A stretch of DNA of 64,000 nt from Datura wrightii. Its lineage: Eukaryota > Streptophyta > Magnoliopsida > Solanales > Solanaceae. The position numbers and the translations under genes are program-made. The notes below the pieces were generated by a model. That model had not been told where the DNA came from, searched no databases, and saw only the letters and a program-made list of their open reading frames with translations. Every line of letters starts with the position of its first letter. Position 1 is the first letter of the stretch. The DNA lies in contig JASDFA010000019.1 in the NCBI GenBank assembly GCA_035772735.1, forward strand, positions 65,820,001 through 65,884,000, in the 5' to 3' direction. This document shows, piece after piece, positions 20,025 to 31,690 of this stretch.

Positions 20025-20401
20025 ATGAGAAACCCCTTCCAGTTGATAGGCTGCTAAGTCTGTAGTTTCCTCTCCTAAAACACCCATAACTTGGGTAATC
20101 TTCTTGACCTCCTCGATAAACTCATATAGGTCCTCATCCACCTTTGACCATTGAAACTCAGGTAGGTTCCTAAAAGATATTGTATTCCCATTTTTGTTCA
20201 CATGATCCACAACCTGCTAGTTGATTGGGCTATCATGGCCTGTGCTAGCATATGAAAAGCATCCCTTAACTCAGCAGGAGTAACATGTTCCAGCAAGGGA
20301 TCAACTGAAGTTGGTGGGGCTAGCTGATGCCCGTTTTCGTTGCCATTCTCATGGTCATTGTCGTTGCTATTTATTCTTCCATTGGCTCGGTGGGGAGGCA
20401 T
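20025..20401 (-). pseudogene. Gag N-terminus of chromovirus F, cut by element O
   Basis: On the minus strand an ATG at 20401 opens MPPHRANGRIN, followed by an asparagine-rich stretch and TPAELRDAFHMLAQAM. After a frameshift near 20200 come NLPEFQWSKVDED, EFIEEVKKITQVMGV and LAAYQLEGVSH. This is the usual beginning of Gag in plant chromoviruses of the Tekay/Del type. It stops exactly at the end of the LTR of element O. A leader of about 45 bp (20402-20447) separates it from the target duplication of element E. Confidence 0.8.
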
Positions 20402-20452
20402 AGTATTGCAAATGCGTATAGCACGAGTTAGAGGAATAGAGAGAGATGAACT

Positions 20453-22001
20453 TTTCATGACCCAAACGGAGGCCTGGATCGTAGACATGGGACAAGGGAC
20501 CCTGAGAGACCCCAAATCAACCCATGACATAATCATTCACTAACTCATTCAATAAATAAAGAAACACAATCATCAACTAAGCGGAAGTCTAACTTAACAT
20601 AACAACAGAATTAATGTATGAAGTTCAATACATGTCGAATTCTGATAAGCCTCTAATCTAGACGAGCTGATGGGACAATACCCCCAACTAGAACAACAAT
20701 ACTGAAACTAAAAATACAATCAAGATAACTAAAATTCTAGTCCTCGAAAGATGAGGACTCACCAACCAAGTAGGTACTGACTCTGATAAGCGACTGCGAA
20801 TGGGGATGAACCTGAGGACTAGATCCTGCATCATGAAATGATGCAGCATAGAAAGTATGCGGTCAGTACATAGAATGTACAGAGTATGTAAGGTAAGTAA
20901 AAACGCTTAAATAAAATAAATCGTTTCTTTTAAAAGGATTCATACATATCATAAGATTTCAATAGTAAGTAGGAGACTACATGTATTCATTCTGAAATCA
21001 TACTCTTATCATAACGTGTCCATGCATAGCTTTAGAACATCATAACAGACTAGAATGACTCAAAGCTAAAATGTAACATTTATATCATAAATGAACAATG
21101 AGTCAAAACTTTCTTTTTGAACATGCATGCATAAGATAATGATCATGAGTAATGGATATGCGAATTCAAATGATATAGACAGTGAGAGACTTGTCACTTA
21201 ACCGACATACCATGATAGAGCATACGTGGTCCCGACTATTACACTCAAGTGGGCAGAGCTGTCCAAAACCTTGCCAGGGCTAAGGATGCTACCGTGATAT
21301 CAATATCAAGCTCATGGGCCATAAAGTTCGGGGATAGCTCACAAGGGAGGTCCCAAATATAATAGAATCAACCTACATTGGCGTATAGTTCTGGGGAACA
21401 GGATTGTCGACCCTTAGCCCACTCGGTACTAAACTATTTTCCCAAAACATGCAATGTTCTACATCGTATATAACAAAGCTCAATATCATCTAATGACGAA
21501 GCTCCACATGAAATCATGCATGATGCAACATCGTATGCAACGAAGCTCAACATTGTCTATTGACGAAAGCTCATTAATGAAATCATGCATAGACTGGACA
21601 TCATATGAAAATGAAGCTCAATGGTGTCATACATCTCAATTATAAGTTCATGCATATGAGAAGCTTTATTTCGAAACATACCACAAGCTCAATCATAGGT
21701 GGAATCATCTACTCCTAATCATGTGGTAAGCTACATGTAGAAGTATTTACTCGACATACCATAAGCTAGAATTTATAGTAAGCATTGGGAAATTTCTCTT
21801 TAAAGAATGTTGTAAGTATATGTTGGGAAAATCATCACTTTAATCAACATGTGGGTATTACCCAAAGCTCTATCATTCTAGAATCCAATCGATTCATTTA
21901 GGAAACAACATCAAAATCATGGGTAGTTTTAAAAGCATGCTTCTCATCATCAACTTCATCACCACTACACATTTACCAAAAATCACTCCTTTTATGAACT
22001 T
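20453..22001 (-). repeat. 3' LTR of element E, left piece
   Basis: The distal part of the LTR as read on the minus strand (its R/U5 end). It shares TCATGACCC, GGATCGTAGACA and CCCAAATCAACCCATG-like words with the LTR of H at 57223. The other piece is 31691-32674; together they make about 2.5 kb. No coding sequence. Confidence 0.8.
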
Positions 22002-23419
22002 TGATCTTGGGAAAATTTATATGCCCAAGTGATACTCAAATGTGTCATTTCGCCTTGTTTATCTATCGATGTTTGTACATTTTCATCTGAATTATAATAA
22101 AATGTGAATTTATACTAACCAACATGGTTAGCGTTTGTTTTGCAGGAAAAATATTAAGTTATGAAGCTAAGATGCATGTTGGGAGAAATCGGAATTGGAC
22201 TCGGAAGCAGGCAAGGGAAAAAGCACAAGTAGAGCATGAATTAAAGGGGCTCCGCGATGGAGCCGTGTCACGCTGCCATCGTGGATGCACTCTTCCTGGC
22301 GGGTGAAATTTTGCCTAATTCTAGTGAAGGTGCGTGTTGGGGCCGTGGCACGTTGGCCTAGCCCCGCGTTGCACATCGTGCCACGTTGGGCCTAAATACC
22401 TGGATGTCCGAATTCTAGTAAGGGTCCGCGTTGGTGGCGTGTCACGGAGGCAGTGCTCCGCGATGCACTCCGTGACACATTGCTTGTTAATCCGGGAAAA
22501 ATTCCCACTAGTATAAATAGAACACTTAGGTTCATTTTTAATTATTCTGACTTGGTGGAGCAAGAACGTGGGTTACAAGCAGTTGAGGGGATGAAAATCT
22601 CAGGATTTTTCTCTATCTCCTTCTTCTTTATTTCAATTGCTTGTATGGTTAACACTCATTTAACGATGTTTAATCCACAAATGAGTGGCTAAATCCTCTT
22701 CTTGTTGAGGTTAAGAATAATTTTTTGAAATGTAATTATTGATAAATTGGTTTTTCATCTTTTCTTCCATGGTTGTTCTATTGATTCTTGTTCTTACTGC
22801 ATTAATGTGTGGCCAACGCTAATGTATATCTAAAAAGTCCAGTTTCACTCGAGAGAGCAAGAAATTGGAAAGTTGTGAATTAATAGGATATGATCTTTTC
22901 TTAGTTTGGGAAAATTGAGAATTGATTTAGCTTCAGGATAGAGATATACCTGAAAGTCGTATTAGTCAATTAAGGAATCGGGTTTGTATGGCTAGAACAT
23001 GAATTTCCTTTTATCATAGAAATGTAGGTGGAAGGTTCATGCTTCTTAAGTTGGGTTAAAAACGAGAGTTTTAATCCATAGGCAATAATTCTTGACTAGC
23101 AACCGGAGGAAAGATAAATCAAATTGTATCGATAATTTATTTCTCTACATGTTCATTCAACCTCAGCATGCACATACTTATAGTTCAGACTCAATTTGTA
23201 TATTCGTTTTAGACTTAGTATAAAATTAGGAAACAAACTATCAACATCTCTTCTTCATACTGTTGTCTGCATTTTAGAGTTAAAGTTCATTGACACTTGA
23301 GTAGATTGTTACTTTAGTCTAGTCCCTGTGGGATCGATACATTGCTTACTTGAGCCACTTTACTACTTTTTCGACCACGTGCACTTGTTTGTAGCTATAT
23401 ACCCAAAAAGCACCGAACA
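22002..23419 (+). repeat. 5' LTR of element B
   Basis: Starts TGATCTTGGG and ends GAACA, clearly the same family as the LTR of A. The terminal inverted words are changed on the left arm (GGGAAA for GGGCA). U3 hairpins lie at about 22243-22485 and the TATA box TATAAATAG is at 22512-22520. Confidence 0.93.
22243..22520 (+). promoter_or_regulatory. U3 hairpin cluster and TATA box (element B)
   Basis: GGCTCC and GGAGCC around GCGAT (near 22250), CGTGGCACG pairing with CGTGCCACG (about 22351-22388), and CGTGTCACGGAG pairing with CTCCGTGACA (about 22437-22480) stand in the same order as in element A, followed by TATAAATAG. Stems that differ from A have changed on both arms. Confidence 0.7.
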
Positions 23420-23425
23420 TGTTTT

Positions 23426-23443
23426 TGGCGCCGTTGCCGGGGA
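23426..23443 (+). promoter_or_regulatory. Primer binding site, tRNA-Asp type (element B)
   Basis: TGGCGCCGTTGCCGGGGA, an exact complement of the plant tRNA-Asp 3' end, six bases after the LTR. Confidence 0.93.
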
Positions 23444-23547
23444 CTGGCAATTGGTAAATTTTTGTTAAGTGTTAGTTTACTATTTCTTCTTAGTGTTGAC
23501 AACTTGGTCTTAGCCTGTATTTTGCAGATACTAATTTCTGTTGAACA

Positions 23548-25942
23548 CTGGACAGAGATAAGGAGCTGGTGGACTCATGTTTAGAGCCGGAACGACAATT
23601 TCATTGTCAAAGGAGAGAAGCTCTAGAAAAAAAGCTGCAGTTGCTCAAACAAACAATCCTGGAGCAACAACAGAATCCACCAGTTGTACAAGCAATGTTA
23701 GTGCCCGAGGACATGGCAGCTAGGCTGGTTCGCAAGGTGGCAATCCCACATGCTAATAATGTCGCATCTAGCATCCGCAAACCTGAGCCAGGAGGGAGGT
23801 TCGAGCTCAAACAAAACATGGTGCAATTGCTGCACACCAGCGGGCAGTTCACAGGTCTCCCTCATGAGGATCCACAGCAACATCTCCAAATTTTCTTGGA
23901 GATAAGTGACACTTACATCCCCACTGGAGTGTCATCAGATTATGTCAGGCTTACATTGTTCCCATTTTCACTTTTGGGAGAAGCCAAGACGTGGTTGAAA
24001 GCTGAGCCACCTGATTCCATCACCACGTGGGATGATCTTGCAAGGAAATTCTTGATATGGTTTTTCCATCCGGTAAAACAGCAAGACTTAGAAGTCAAAT
24101 TCTAAGTTTTAAACAGAGAGAGGGAGAGAATCTGTATCAAGCATGGGAGAGATTCAAATCTATGTTGCGAGATTGTCCTCATCATCACCAATCCAATGAC
24201 GTGCTGGTGCATACTTTCATAGAGGGTTTGGAACCCCACACAAAAATCTTGCTAGACTCAGCAGTCGGGGGACAAGCGTTGGAGAAAACTTATGAGGAGT
24301 TGTATACCTTGTTGAATTGTATTTCGCAGGGAAATCCGGAGTGGAATGCGGACTCGTCAAGAGGTGGAACAAGGAAAGCAGCAGGAGTACTAGAAGTGGA
24401 TGGTTTTATAGCTATTGCTGCACAGATAGCTGCGTTACAGAATCAACTCAACACGCACTTCAGTAACATGAGCATGAACCAGTCTCAAGCCCCAGTGAAT
24501 GTAGTGCAGTAGATTTGGTGTGAAGTATGCAGGAGTAGTGAACACTCAGCTGAGTCTTGTGGAGCAAATCCTGATTCGGTGAACTTTGTGGGGAATGTAC
24601 AGAGAAACAACCACCTACAGTATGGCAACAGCTACAATTCCAACTGGAGGAATCACCCAAATTTCTCTTGGGGTAGTAATAACCATCAAGGGCAAGGTTC
24701 GAATCAGGGGGCGCAAAGAACTCAAGGAGGGCAGCAGAACTATCATGCACAATATAGAAGCAACAACGCACCTCCTCCACCACCATCACCCAACATTGAG
24801 GAAATGTTCAAGACAATGATAGCTAACCAAGATCAATTGCAGGCTGACTACGTGAAATTGGCAGCCGAGGTAAAGAACAATCAGTTAGCTACAAAGGCGC
24901 TGGAGTACCAGTTAGGGAAATTTGCTAGAGCCCAAAACACCAGGCCTAGAGGACTTCCGAGCGACACGGATCCCAACCCCAAGCAAGTGAATGCAGTGAC
25001 CACAAGGAGTGGTTTGCAGCTTAAAGAGGTGGAACCAGAAAGACCACCTCAACAATCGGGAGCAGCAGAAACTAAGAGGGAGCAAAGTGATGAGAGGGGG
25101 AAGAAAAAGGAGGCTGAACCAGAAAGACCACCACCCCCGTTCCCTCAATGATTAAAGAAAACAAGGAGGAGGCGTGTTTCAAAAAGTTCATGGAGGTGCT
25201 TAAACAGGTACATATTAACTTACCTCTTGTTGATGTTTTGCAGGGAGTGCCAAAGTACGCAAAGTATATTAAGGACATCGTGGCGAACAAAAGCAGTTTA
25301 ACTGAGTACGCTACGGTGGCTCTTACGGAGGAGTGCACTTCCCGGATACAAAACAGGTTGCCCACAAAGCTCAAGGACCCTGGGAGCTTTACAATATAAA
25401 TTATAATTGGGCAGAGTATCCAAGCTTGCGGATTATGTGATTTGGGAGCGAGCATTAACTTGATGCCGTCATCGGTATTCAAGAAGTTGGGGCTAGGGAG
25501 TCCTAGACCAACAACAGTGATCTTGCAACTAGCGGATCGTTCCTTAGCCAGACCTGATGGCATTGTGGAGGACGTGCTGGTGCAAGTGGGCTCCCTTATC
25601 CTCCCAGTAGATTTCATCGTGCTGGATTTTGAGCCAGACGCGGAAGTCCCATTTATTTTGGGACGTCCCTTCTTGGCTACCGGGAAAGCACTTACTGATG
25701 TAGCTGCAGGGCAACTAACTATGCAAGCACACGACAAGGTGGAGGTGTTTGACGTATACAAAGCCACCAAGCTCCCGACTGTGTACGAGGAACTCTCGGT
25801 GATCAACGTGATTAATCAAGCTGATGTTGCCCAGAGTGTTGAATCACAGGAGTTAGTGGGGAAACCACCGGAAAGATGTAAGCATTACTGGGGTGAGGAC
25901 GGTGATCTAGAGAAAACATCCATCATCCTAGAGGAGGACTGA
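23548..25942 (+). pseudogene. gag-pr: Gag-protease of element B (two frameshifts, three nonsense codons)
   Basis: Homologous along its whole length to 7399-9792. The frame again opens at a CTG (23548) with TGA two codons before it. The gag core is in the first 540 bases. A one-base loss in a T run near 24062 shifts the frame. TAG at 24510 follows, directly before the zinc knuckle (CX2CX4HX4C, about 24519-24560). TGA at 25149, a one-base loss near 25162 and TAA at 25397 break the linker. The protease part is readable to the end, with a GASINLMPSS segment after the active site (25439-25470) and ILGRPFLAT at about 25655-25680. The last codon is TGA at 25940, at the same place as in A, so the end after the protease is a family trait. 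Confidence 0.88.
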
Positions 25943-25949
25943 GCTGAAT

Positions 25950-25999
25950 GATGTCGAGCCGCGACGGTAAAGCAGGCGCTGCACGGGAGGCAACCCGTG
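25950..25999 (+). other. Conserved post-protease hairpin (element B)
   Basis: Same block as in A: GTCGAGCCGCGACGGTAAA, CAGGCGCTG, then CACGGG (25982-25987), loop AGGCAA and CCCGTG (25994-25999). Confidence 0.75.
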
Positions 26000-27263
26000 A
26001 AATTTTTGTTGTAATATTTTATTAGATTTCGTAGAAAAAAAATGAGAAAAATAAAAATAAAAACAAAAAAAATGTGTATTTCATGTGAAACCTATAAATT
26101 CTAACCAATTTCTTGTGGTGAGATTAATTTCAAGTTGAACGGGGGATAAAAATGCAAAGGATCGCAAAGGAAAAATTGAGGTATGAAAAATAATAAAAAG
26201 TGGCAAAACAGTGAGCCCACGCGATGGCTCCGTGTCACGGAGGAGGGCCTCCGCGTTACCCTCCGTGACACATTGAAGGTAATTCTGGAATTTTTACAAA
26301 TTCCAGAACACCTGCGCGTTGGCTCCGTGTCACGGAGGGCATGCTCCGCGTTACCCTCCGTGACACGTTGACGTGTATTTCACAACGGGTCACACTGGGT
26401 CGCCGGGTGACCCGCGCGAAAACCCCCCTCTTTTTTAACCCCGTTTCCCTTATTTTTTCCCATTTCTCACCTCCTCCACAACAAACAACCCGAAATTCCC
26501 CCCTTCCCCAATGTGACACGGCCTAGGAGCTCAATTTTATCAACTTTTCTTTGATATCATCGAATATAAGGTATGTTTGTTAACTTCATCTCATTTCCTA
26601 CCTTATTTTTCCAATTCTTAGCATAGGAAGTGAGGAAAACTTGTCCTAAGTGTAAATTAAGCATGAATTTCATGTAAATTGTTGTTGATTGATGTTCAGA
26701 GTATCGTTGTGATGGTATGAACTCGATAGTTACATGTGTGATTGAAATTCTTGCGAAATGATAGCTAGGGTTAGAATTCTAACATGAAGATGTTGAAATT
26801 GAGTTGAAATGTGAAATTCCTCTTGGTTTGTGCATGTTGTGAGAGGAACATGATGTTGTGCTTAACGTTAAGACGATTAAGGCGCGATGGGTTGTCAGGT
26901 TAATGAAATTGTTGAAATTGCAATAAATGGGTGAATTGTATAGGTTCGTGTAGATAAATTTTTCTTTGTTTCTCCTTGCTAAGTGCTATGTGATGAAGTG
27001 TGAACGATGGTAATGTTGTGGTGACTAGATGTCGAAGTCTGAGTAGTACATTGAATTTATACCGTCGAATTCTCTGAATGCACTAGGCATATTTGTTATG
27101 TTTTGTTGTTTGTTTTTTGGAAATAAATATGATCTTGTCGTAATGTTGTGATTGTGGCTGAAGAATAAGTGTGGGGTAGTCTAGCTTAACCCAATCTTTG
27201 TCAAAGCTAATTTTACTTAGATTAACATTGGGACTGTCTGTTTGGTTTGACAAGAACAATGGC
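26000..27263 (+). promoter_or_regulatory. Region between protease and ORF2: hairpins and possible intron (element B)
   Basis: No gene of its own is visible. Two 13-bp-type stems sit at 26231-26243 with 26260-26272 (one end mismatch) and 26326-26338 with 26355-26367 (perfect). Between them a 9-bp stem, CTGGAATTT and AAATTCCAG (26285-26306), replaces a differently spelled palindrome in A. CGGGTCAC and GTGACCCG follow (about 26386-26413). AAG|GTATGTTT at 26571 and TTACTTAG at 27220 are candidate splice sites in the same places as in A. Confidence 0.55.
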
Positions 27264-28478
27264 ATGCAGGAAGATAAAGGGAAGGGCGCATCAACATCAG
27301 GCGCCGGATGGAAAAGAATTAGGCTGGGAACAACAGTCCCAGCAGCACCTGCAGTTCCACGCGGCCAACGCCGGCAATACGGAACCAGATGGGTGACAGA
27401 GGAGGGGAAGAAATTGTACACAAATCATAAGGAAAGCAAATACTTCCCCGAAGAACACATTGCTAGGGAACCATTGGCACAGGAACTCCCCCGTATTGTC
27501 CACTGGATTGAGGTAGCCGGTCTAAATTTTATTTTTGAAGAGCCCAAGGAGTGCAACCTGCACCTAATTCGGGAATTCTACGCCAATTGGAACCCGACAC
27601 TCAGAAGTCACACCATCAAGATAAGGGGGCAGATAGTCACTTTTGAGCCCCACCACCTTAATGCCATCTTGGGGGCGCGGGACACAGACGCCCATGTGCT
27701 TCGGCAGCTGAATATCACTCCACCATATGCAGATATCAGACGCACTTTGTGTGGAACCCGGTCTACAGCACGTTGGAGCAGGCATAAGGAAAGAGGCTAC
27801 CATCAGACCTTGCCCTACTCACAGATGAATAGGGAAGCCAGGATATGGCTGAAGATTGTTTGTTTCTGCTTAATCCCGGGGGTGCATATGACAGATGTCA
27901 CCCGGGATCGTGTATGCTTGGTATACACCTTGATGAAAGGGCTGGAGATCAATGTGGGGGCGGTGATTATCTCTGCCATGAAGAGAGCCCGTTTGCATCA
28001 AGGGCACAGGTACGGGTTTGGTGGCTTATTGACCACGTTCCTGAGGGGCCTAGATGTTGAGGAGGAGGCCCTTGACTACATCCCGCAGATGGAGAGGCGG
28101 GCCTTAGATGTCACCAAAACTAAGGCACCCGACACCACTCACGGGCTAGTTCTGACACTAGCCGAGCTACATGCTCGGGATGATCAGTACATGGCTCGCA
28201 TGTTTGGGATGCAGATGCTTCAGCTATGTATAGGCGGGAGGCCGGCAACTGAAGAGGAGTTATGGCAGCTCGAGCTAGACTACCCTTTTGGCGAAAATGC
28301 CAGGGCTCTATGCCTAGTGGGGCCAACTTTTGTAGAGCCCACTGATGATGATGTCCCCACATATGAGGAGACACGTCGTGATGACTCCGATGTAGAGTCA
28401 GATGATGACGACGGGGATGATTTAGACATGGGAGATGATGCAGCGGCACCTTACGAAGAAGTGGAATACTTTGATTGA
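27264..28478 (+). CDS. ORF2 protein of element B, putative plant transposon protein domain
   Basis: An intact 404-residue frame, colinear with ORF2 of A without any indel after the first few codons. A one-base loss relative to A puts the homologous ATG (27259) out of frame, so I chose the next ATG, at 27264, which is in frame; the open frame itself reaches back to 27198. The domains are as in A: a basic start, the conserved central domain (EGKKLYTNHK, ECNLHLIREF, RTLCG..STARW, DVTRDRVCLVYTLMKG, GHRYGFGG) and an acidic tail ending EEVEYFD. In a 29-codon sample (27675-27761 against 11618-11704), 15 codons differ silently and one changes the residue. No membrane segment or signal peptide is visible. 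The function is unknown. Confidence 0.87.
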   Translation: MQEDKGKGASTSGAGWKRIRLGTTVPAAPAVPRGQRRQYGTRWVTEEGKKLYTNHKESKYFPEEHIAREPLAQELPRIVHWIEVAGLNFIFEEPKECNLHLIREFYANWNPTLRSHTIKIRGQIVTFEPHHLNAILGARDTDAHVLRQLNITPPYADIRRTLCGTRSTARWSRHKERGYHQTLPYSQMNREARIWLKIVCFCLIPGVHMTDVTRDRVCLVYTLMKGLEINVGAVIISAMKRARLHQGHRYGFGGLLTTFLRGLDVEEEALDYIPQMERRALDVTKTKAPDTTHGLVLTLAELHARDDQYMARMFGMQMLQLCIGGRPATEEELWQLELDYPFGENARALCLVGPTFVEPTDDDVPTYEETRRDDSDVESDDDDGDDLDMGDDAAAPYEEVEYFD

Positions 28479-28522
28479 TCAGGGAGTTTCACCACCTACT
28501 TTCGTACTATGCTGAATTTTGT

Positions 28523-28558
28523 GAACACTGGGGACAGTGTTTGATTTAAGTGTAGGGT
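28523..28558 (+). promoter_or_regulatory. Internal hairpin and purine-tract module after ORF2 (element B)
   Basis: GAACACTG (28523-28530), loop GGGA, CAGTGTTT (28535-28542, last pair lost), then GATTTAAGTGTAGGGT. Counterpart of 12466-12501. Confidence 0.65.
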
Positions 28559-30233
28559 GGGAGTAGTTAGGTGTCGGTTGCTGTTGTTATTTTTAATGCC
28601 TCTGTCTGTTGTTGTGCTTGGATAAACTTGTGACCCTGTTATTTTTGTGTATGTCTGTATTGCAATTAAGGTGAAGTTGTTGTGCACTGTTGAATGTTGT
28701 TAGATGGTTTTGTACATATTTTGTTTTACGAAATGATCGATATTTTTTAAAAAAAAATCATGAATTTTTAAATTTTTGGGTTTCTCGGCATTTGTTTTCA
28801 GTTCTTTTACCGAGAATAGTCCCATTGAACTGAAGTCTTAGTTAGTGATCGTTCCCTATGATGGATGGATTACGACCGTCTTAAGGGAAATGTATTCGTT
28901 AGGTGTAGATTTTTTGTGTTCATTTATTTTTAGTTTTTCTTTTGTTGGTTTGCATCCCAAAACTTGTCGTTACTTTATGGTTGGGAAATTCTAGTTGCAT
29001 GTTGTACATGATATTTGAAATGCAAAAGTGATTCGTATGAAAGCATGCAACTTTGTAAATATATTGAGATACCTAGGCCATAGAGTTCGATTCAGTGTGA
29101 TTGAGGCTTAATGTTTGAATTCTTGTAAGTAGCTGATTCAAGAGTCTGTGAATATGTCTTGAGTTGAGCATGTGAAATGAGCGTATAGTGAGGTTTCATT
29201 TCTTCCATGCTATTGTGAAATGTCTAGAACTTGCCTGGTGTGTGTACAAAACGAAATGAAGGATGTGTATTGTAGGAAAGGATGTAGGCATTTCTTTGCT
29301 TTAACCGAACATTTTTTTTTCTTTCATTATCATACCCACCTTGAATGTACACCCTAGTTAGCCCATTGAGCCTTTAGCCTATTATTTTTCTTTTGTCAAA
29401 AAGGTGTAAACCGAGCTTAACCCCTTCTTTTCATTATCCGTGAATTTGATCCAAAACTCTAAAGCGCTCAAGAAAAGAAAGTAATTTTCCCACAGTGTCA
29501 AGGAGTGAGAATGGTGAAAAGAAAAGAAAAAGAAGAGTGATGAAAGGAAAGAAAAGGTCGAAGGTGCACTCGTTATAACTTAAATATATGAAGATCTATA
29601 AATAATCTTTGTTATTGAGTCAAGTGTGCTTAAAGATATGGGGTGAAAAATAAAGACAGACTTCAAGAATGGGAGGATGAAGTAAGAAACAATGCCATAA
29701 GGTTGATGGGATGTATTGAAAAAGCGCTTAAGGATGCTAGTTGTTATTATTGGTTAGCCCAGTATTTACTAGTTCCGGAGCTACATTACAACCCGTTAAG
29801 TCCTACGTGATCTTACATCACACGTCCTTATATTAGTGGAGTAATACACTAAAGGCAAGCCTATGGTTCATGAAATGATGCATGTGAATTCATTTGGGAG
29901 AGAGAGCGAAATTTTGTTTATATGCCCTTGCAAGTAATGTTTGATTTCATGTGATTAAAAAGGGGAAAAATTCTCTTATGTTGTGAGGGCACATGCTTGA
30001 CGAGAGATAAATTTCGTGTTGGATATCTTGGTTAGCTGATTTGCATGAGTTTGCTGATATCGAGAGTCGATTCTTGAGTCCAGGAGGTCTTAATGTGTTG
30101 AAGGTCATAGTATTGACAAAATTATGCATGTTTTCTTGATGATTTGCTATATTAAATAATCGGTATAACCGTAGCTTGAATTGTCGAGCCAAAGTAGCTA
30201 GGAGGGGTGTCAAGTGCATGAGGTGTAAGATTA
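28559..30233 (+). other. 3' non-coding region of element B
   Basis: No coding sequence. The conserved block with TTCTCGG (28782-28788) and CCGAGAA (28810-28816) is present, as are a purine-rich stretch (about 29465-29560) and the second conserved block (about 29790-29910). All are in the same order as in A. Confidence 0.6.
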
Positions 30234-30271
30234 TTGTTCGGGGACGAACAAGGATTTAAGTGTGGGGTAAC
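30234..30271 (+). promoter_or_regulatory. Terminal polypurine tract with stem-loop (element B)
   Basis: TTGTTCG (30234-30240), loop GGGA, CGAACAA (30245-30251), then GGATTTAAGTGTGGGG up to the LTR start at 30272. Confidence 0.85.
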
Positions 30272-31690
30272 TGATCTTGGGCAAATTTATATGCCCAAGT
30301 GATACTCAAATGTGTCATTTTGCCTTGTTTATCTATCGATGTTTGTACATTTTCATGTGAATTGTAATGAAATGTGAATTTATACTAAGCAACATGATTA
30401 GCGTTGTTTTGCAGGAAAAATATAAAGTTATGAAACTAAGATGCATGTTGGGAGAAATCGGAATTGGACTTGGAAGCGGGCAAGGGAAAAAGCACAAGTA
30501 GAACATGAATTAAAGGGGCTCCGCGATGGAGCCGTGTCATGCTGCCATCGCAGATGCACTCTATCTGGAGGGTGAAATTTTGCCTAATTCCAGTGAAGGT
30601 GCATGTTGGGGCCGTGGCACGTTGGCCTAGCCCCCCGTTGCACGCCGTGCCATGTTGGGCCTAAATACCTGGACGTCCGGATTCCAGTAAGGGTCCGCAT
30701 TGGTGGCGTGTCACGGAGGCAGTGCTCCGCGATGCACTCTGTGACATGTTGCTTGTTATTCCGGGAAAAACTCCCACTAGTATAAATAGAACACTTAGGT
30801 TCATTTTTAATTATTCTGACTTGGTGGAGCAAGAACGTGGGTTACAGGCAATTGAGGGGACGAAAATCTCAGGGTTTTTCTCTATGTCCTTCTTCTTTAT
30901 TTCAATTGCTTGTATGATTAACACTCATTTAACGATGTTTAATCCACAAATGAGTGGCTAAATCCTGTTCTTGCTGAGGTTAAGAACAATTGTATTGAAA
31001 TGTAATTATTGATAAATTGGTTTTTCATCTTTTCTTCCATGGTTGTTCTATTGACTCTTGTTCTTACTGCATTAATGTGTGGCCAACGCTAATGTATATC
31101 TAAAAAGTCCGGTTTCACTCGAGAGAGCAAGAAATTCCAAAAGTTGTGAATTAATAGGATATGATCTTTTCTTAGTTTGGAAAAATTGAGAATTGATTTA
31201 CCTTTAGGATAGAGATATACTTGAAAGTTGTATTAGTCAATTAGGGAATCGGGTTTGTATGGCTAGAACATGAATTTCTTTTTATCACAGAAATGTAGGT
31301 GGAAGGTTCATGCTTCTTAAGTCGGGTTAAATACGAGAGTTTTAATCTATAGGCAATAATTCTTGACTAGCAACCGGAGGAAAGATAAATCAAATTGTAT
31401 CGATAATTTATTTCTCTACATGTTCATTCAACCTCAGCATGCTCATACTTATAGTTCAGACTCAATTTGTATATTTGTTTTAGACTTAGTATAAAATTAG
31501 AAAACAAACTATCAACATCTCTTTTTCACACTGTTGTCTACATTTTAGAGTTAAAGTTCATTGACACTTGAGTAGATTGCTACTTTAGTCCAGTCCCTGT
31601 GGGATCGATACTTGGCTTACTTGAGCCACTTTACTACTTGTTCGACCACGTGCACTTGTGTGTAGCTATATACCCAAAAAGCACCGAACA
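30272..31690 (+). repeat. 3' LTR of element B
   Basis: 1,419 bp. Here the terminal arms CTTGGGCA and TGCCCAAG are intact. The TATA box is at 30781-30789. It ends GAACA directly before AACTC of the target LTR. Confidence 0.93.

Larger units (their letters stand above)
22002..31690 (+). mobile_element. Element B: second copy of the non-autonomous gag, protease, ORF2 family
   Basis: 9,689 bp with the same gene order as element A, inserted in the LTR of E. Flanks are AACTT (21997-22001) and AACTC (31691-31695), a 5-bp duplication with one later change. Its LTRs (1,418 and 1,419 bp) differ more than those of A, roughly 3-5% by eye, so it inserted earlier than A. Gag-protease is broken in five places but ORF2 is intact. 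Reverse transcriptase, RNase H and integrase are absent. Confidence 0.92.

Noticed and set aside
25072..25806. A 244-codon open frame on the minus strand
   Set aside because: It is the mirror of the gag linker and protease of element B, which has clear motifs on the + strand. The antisense protein has no recognisable content and its length follows from codon bias opposite a conserved gene.
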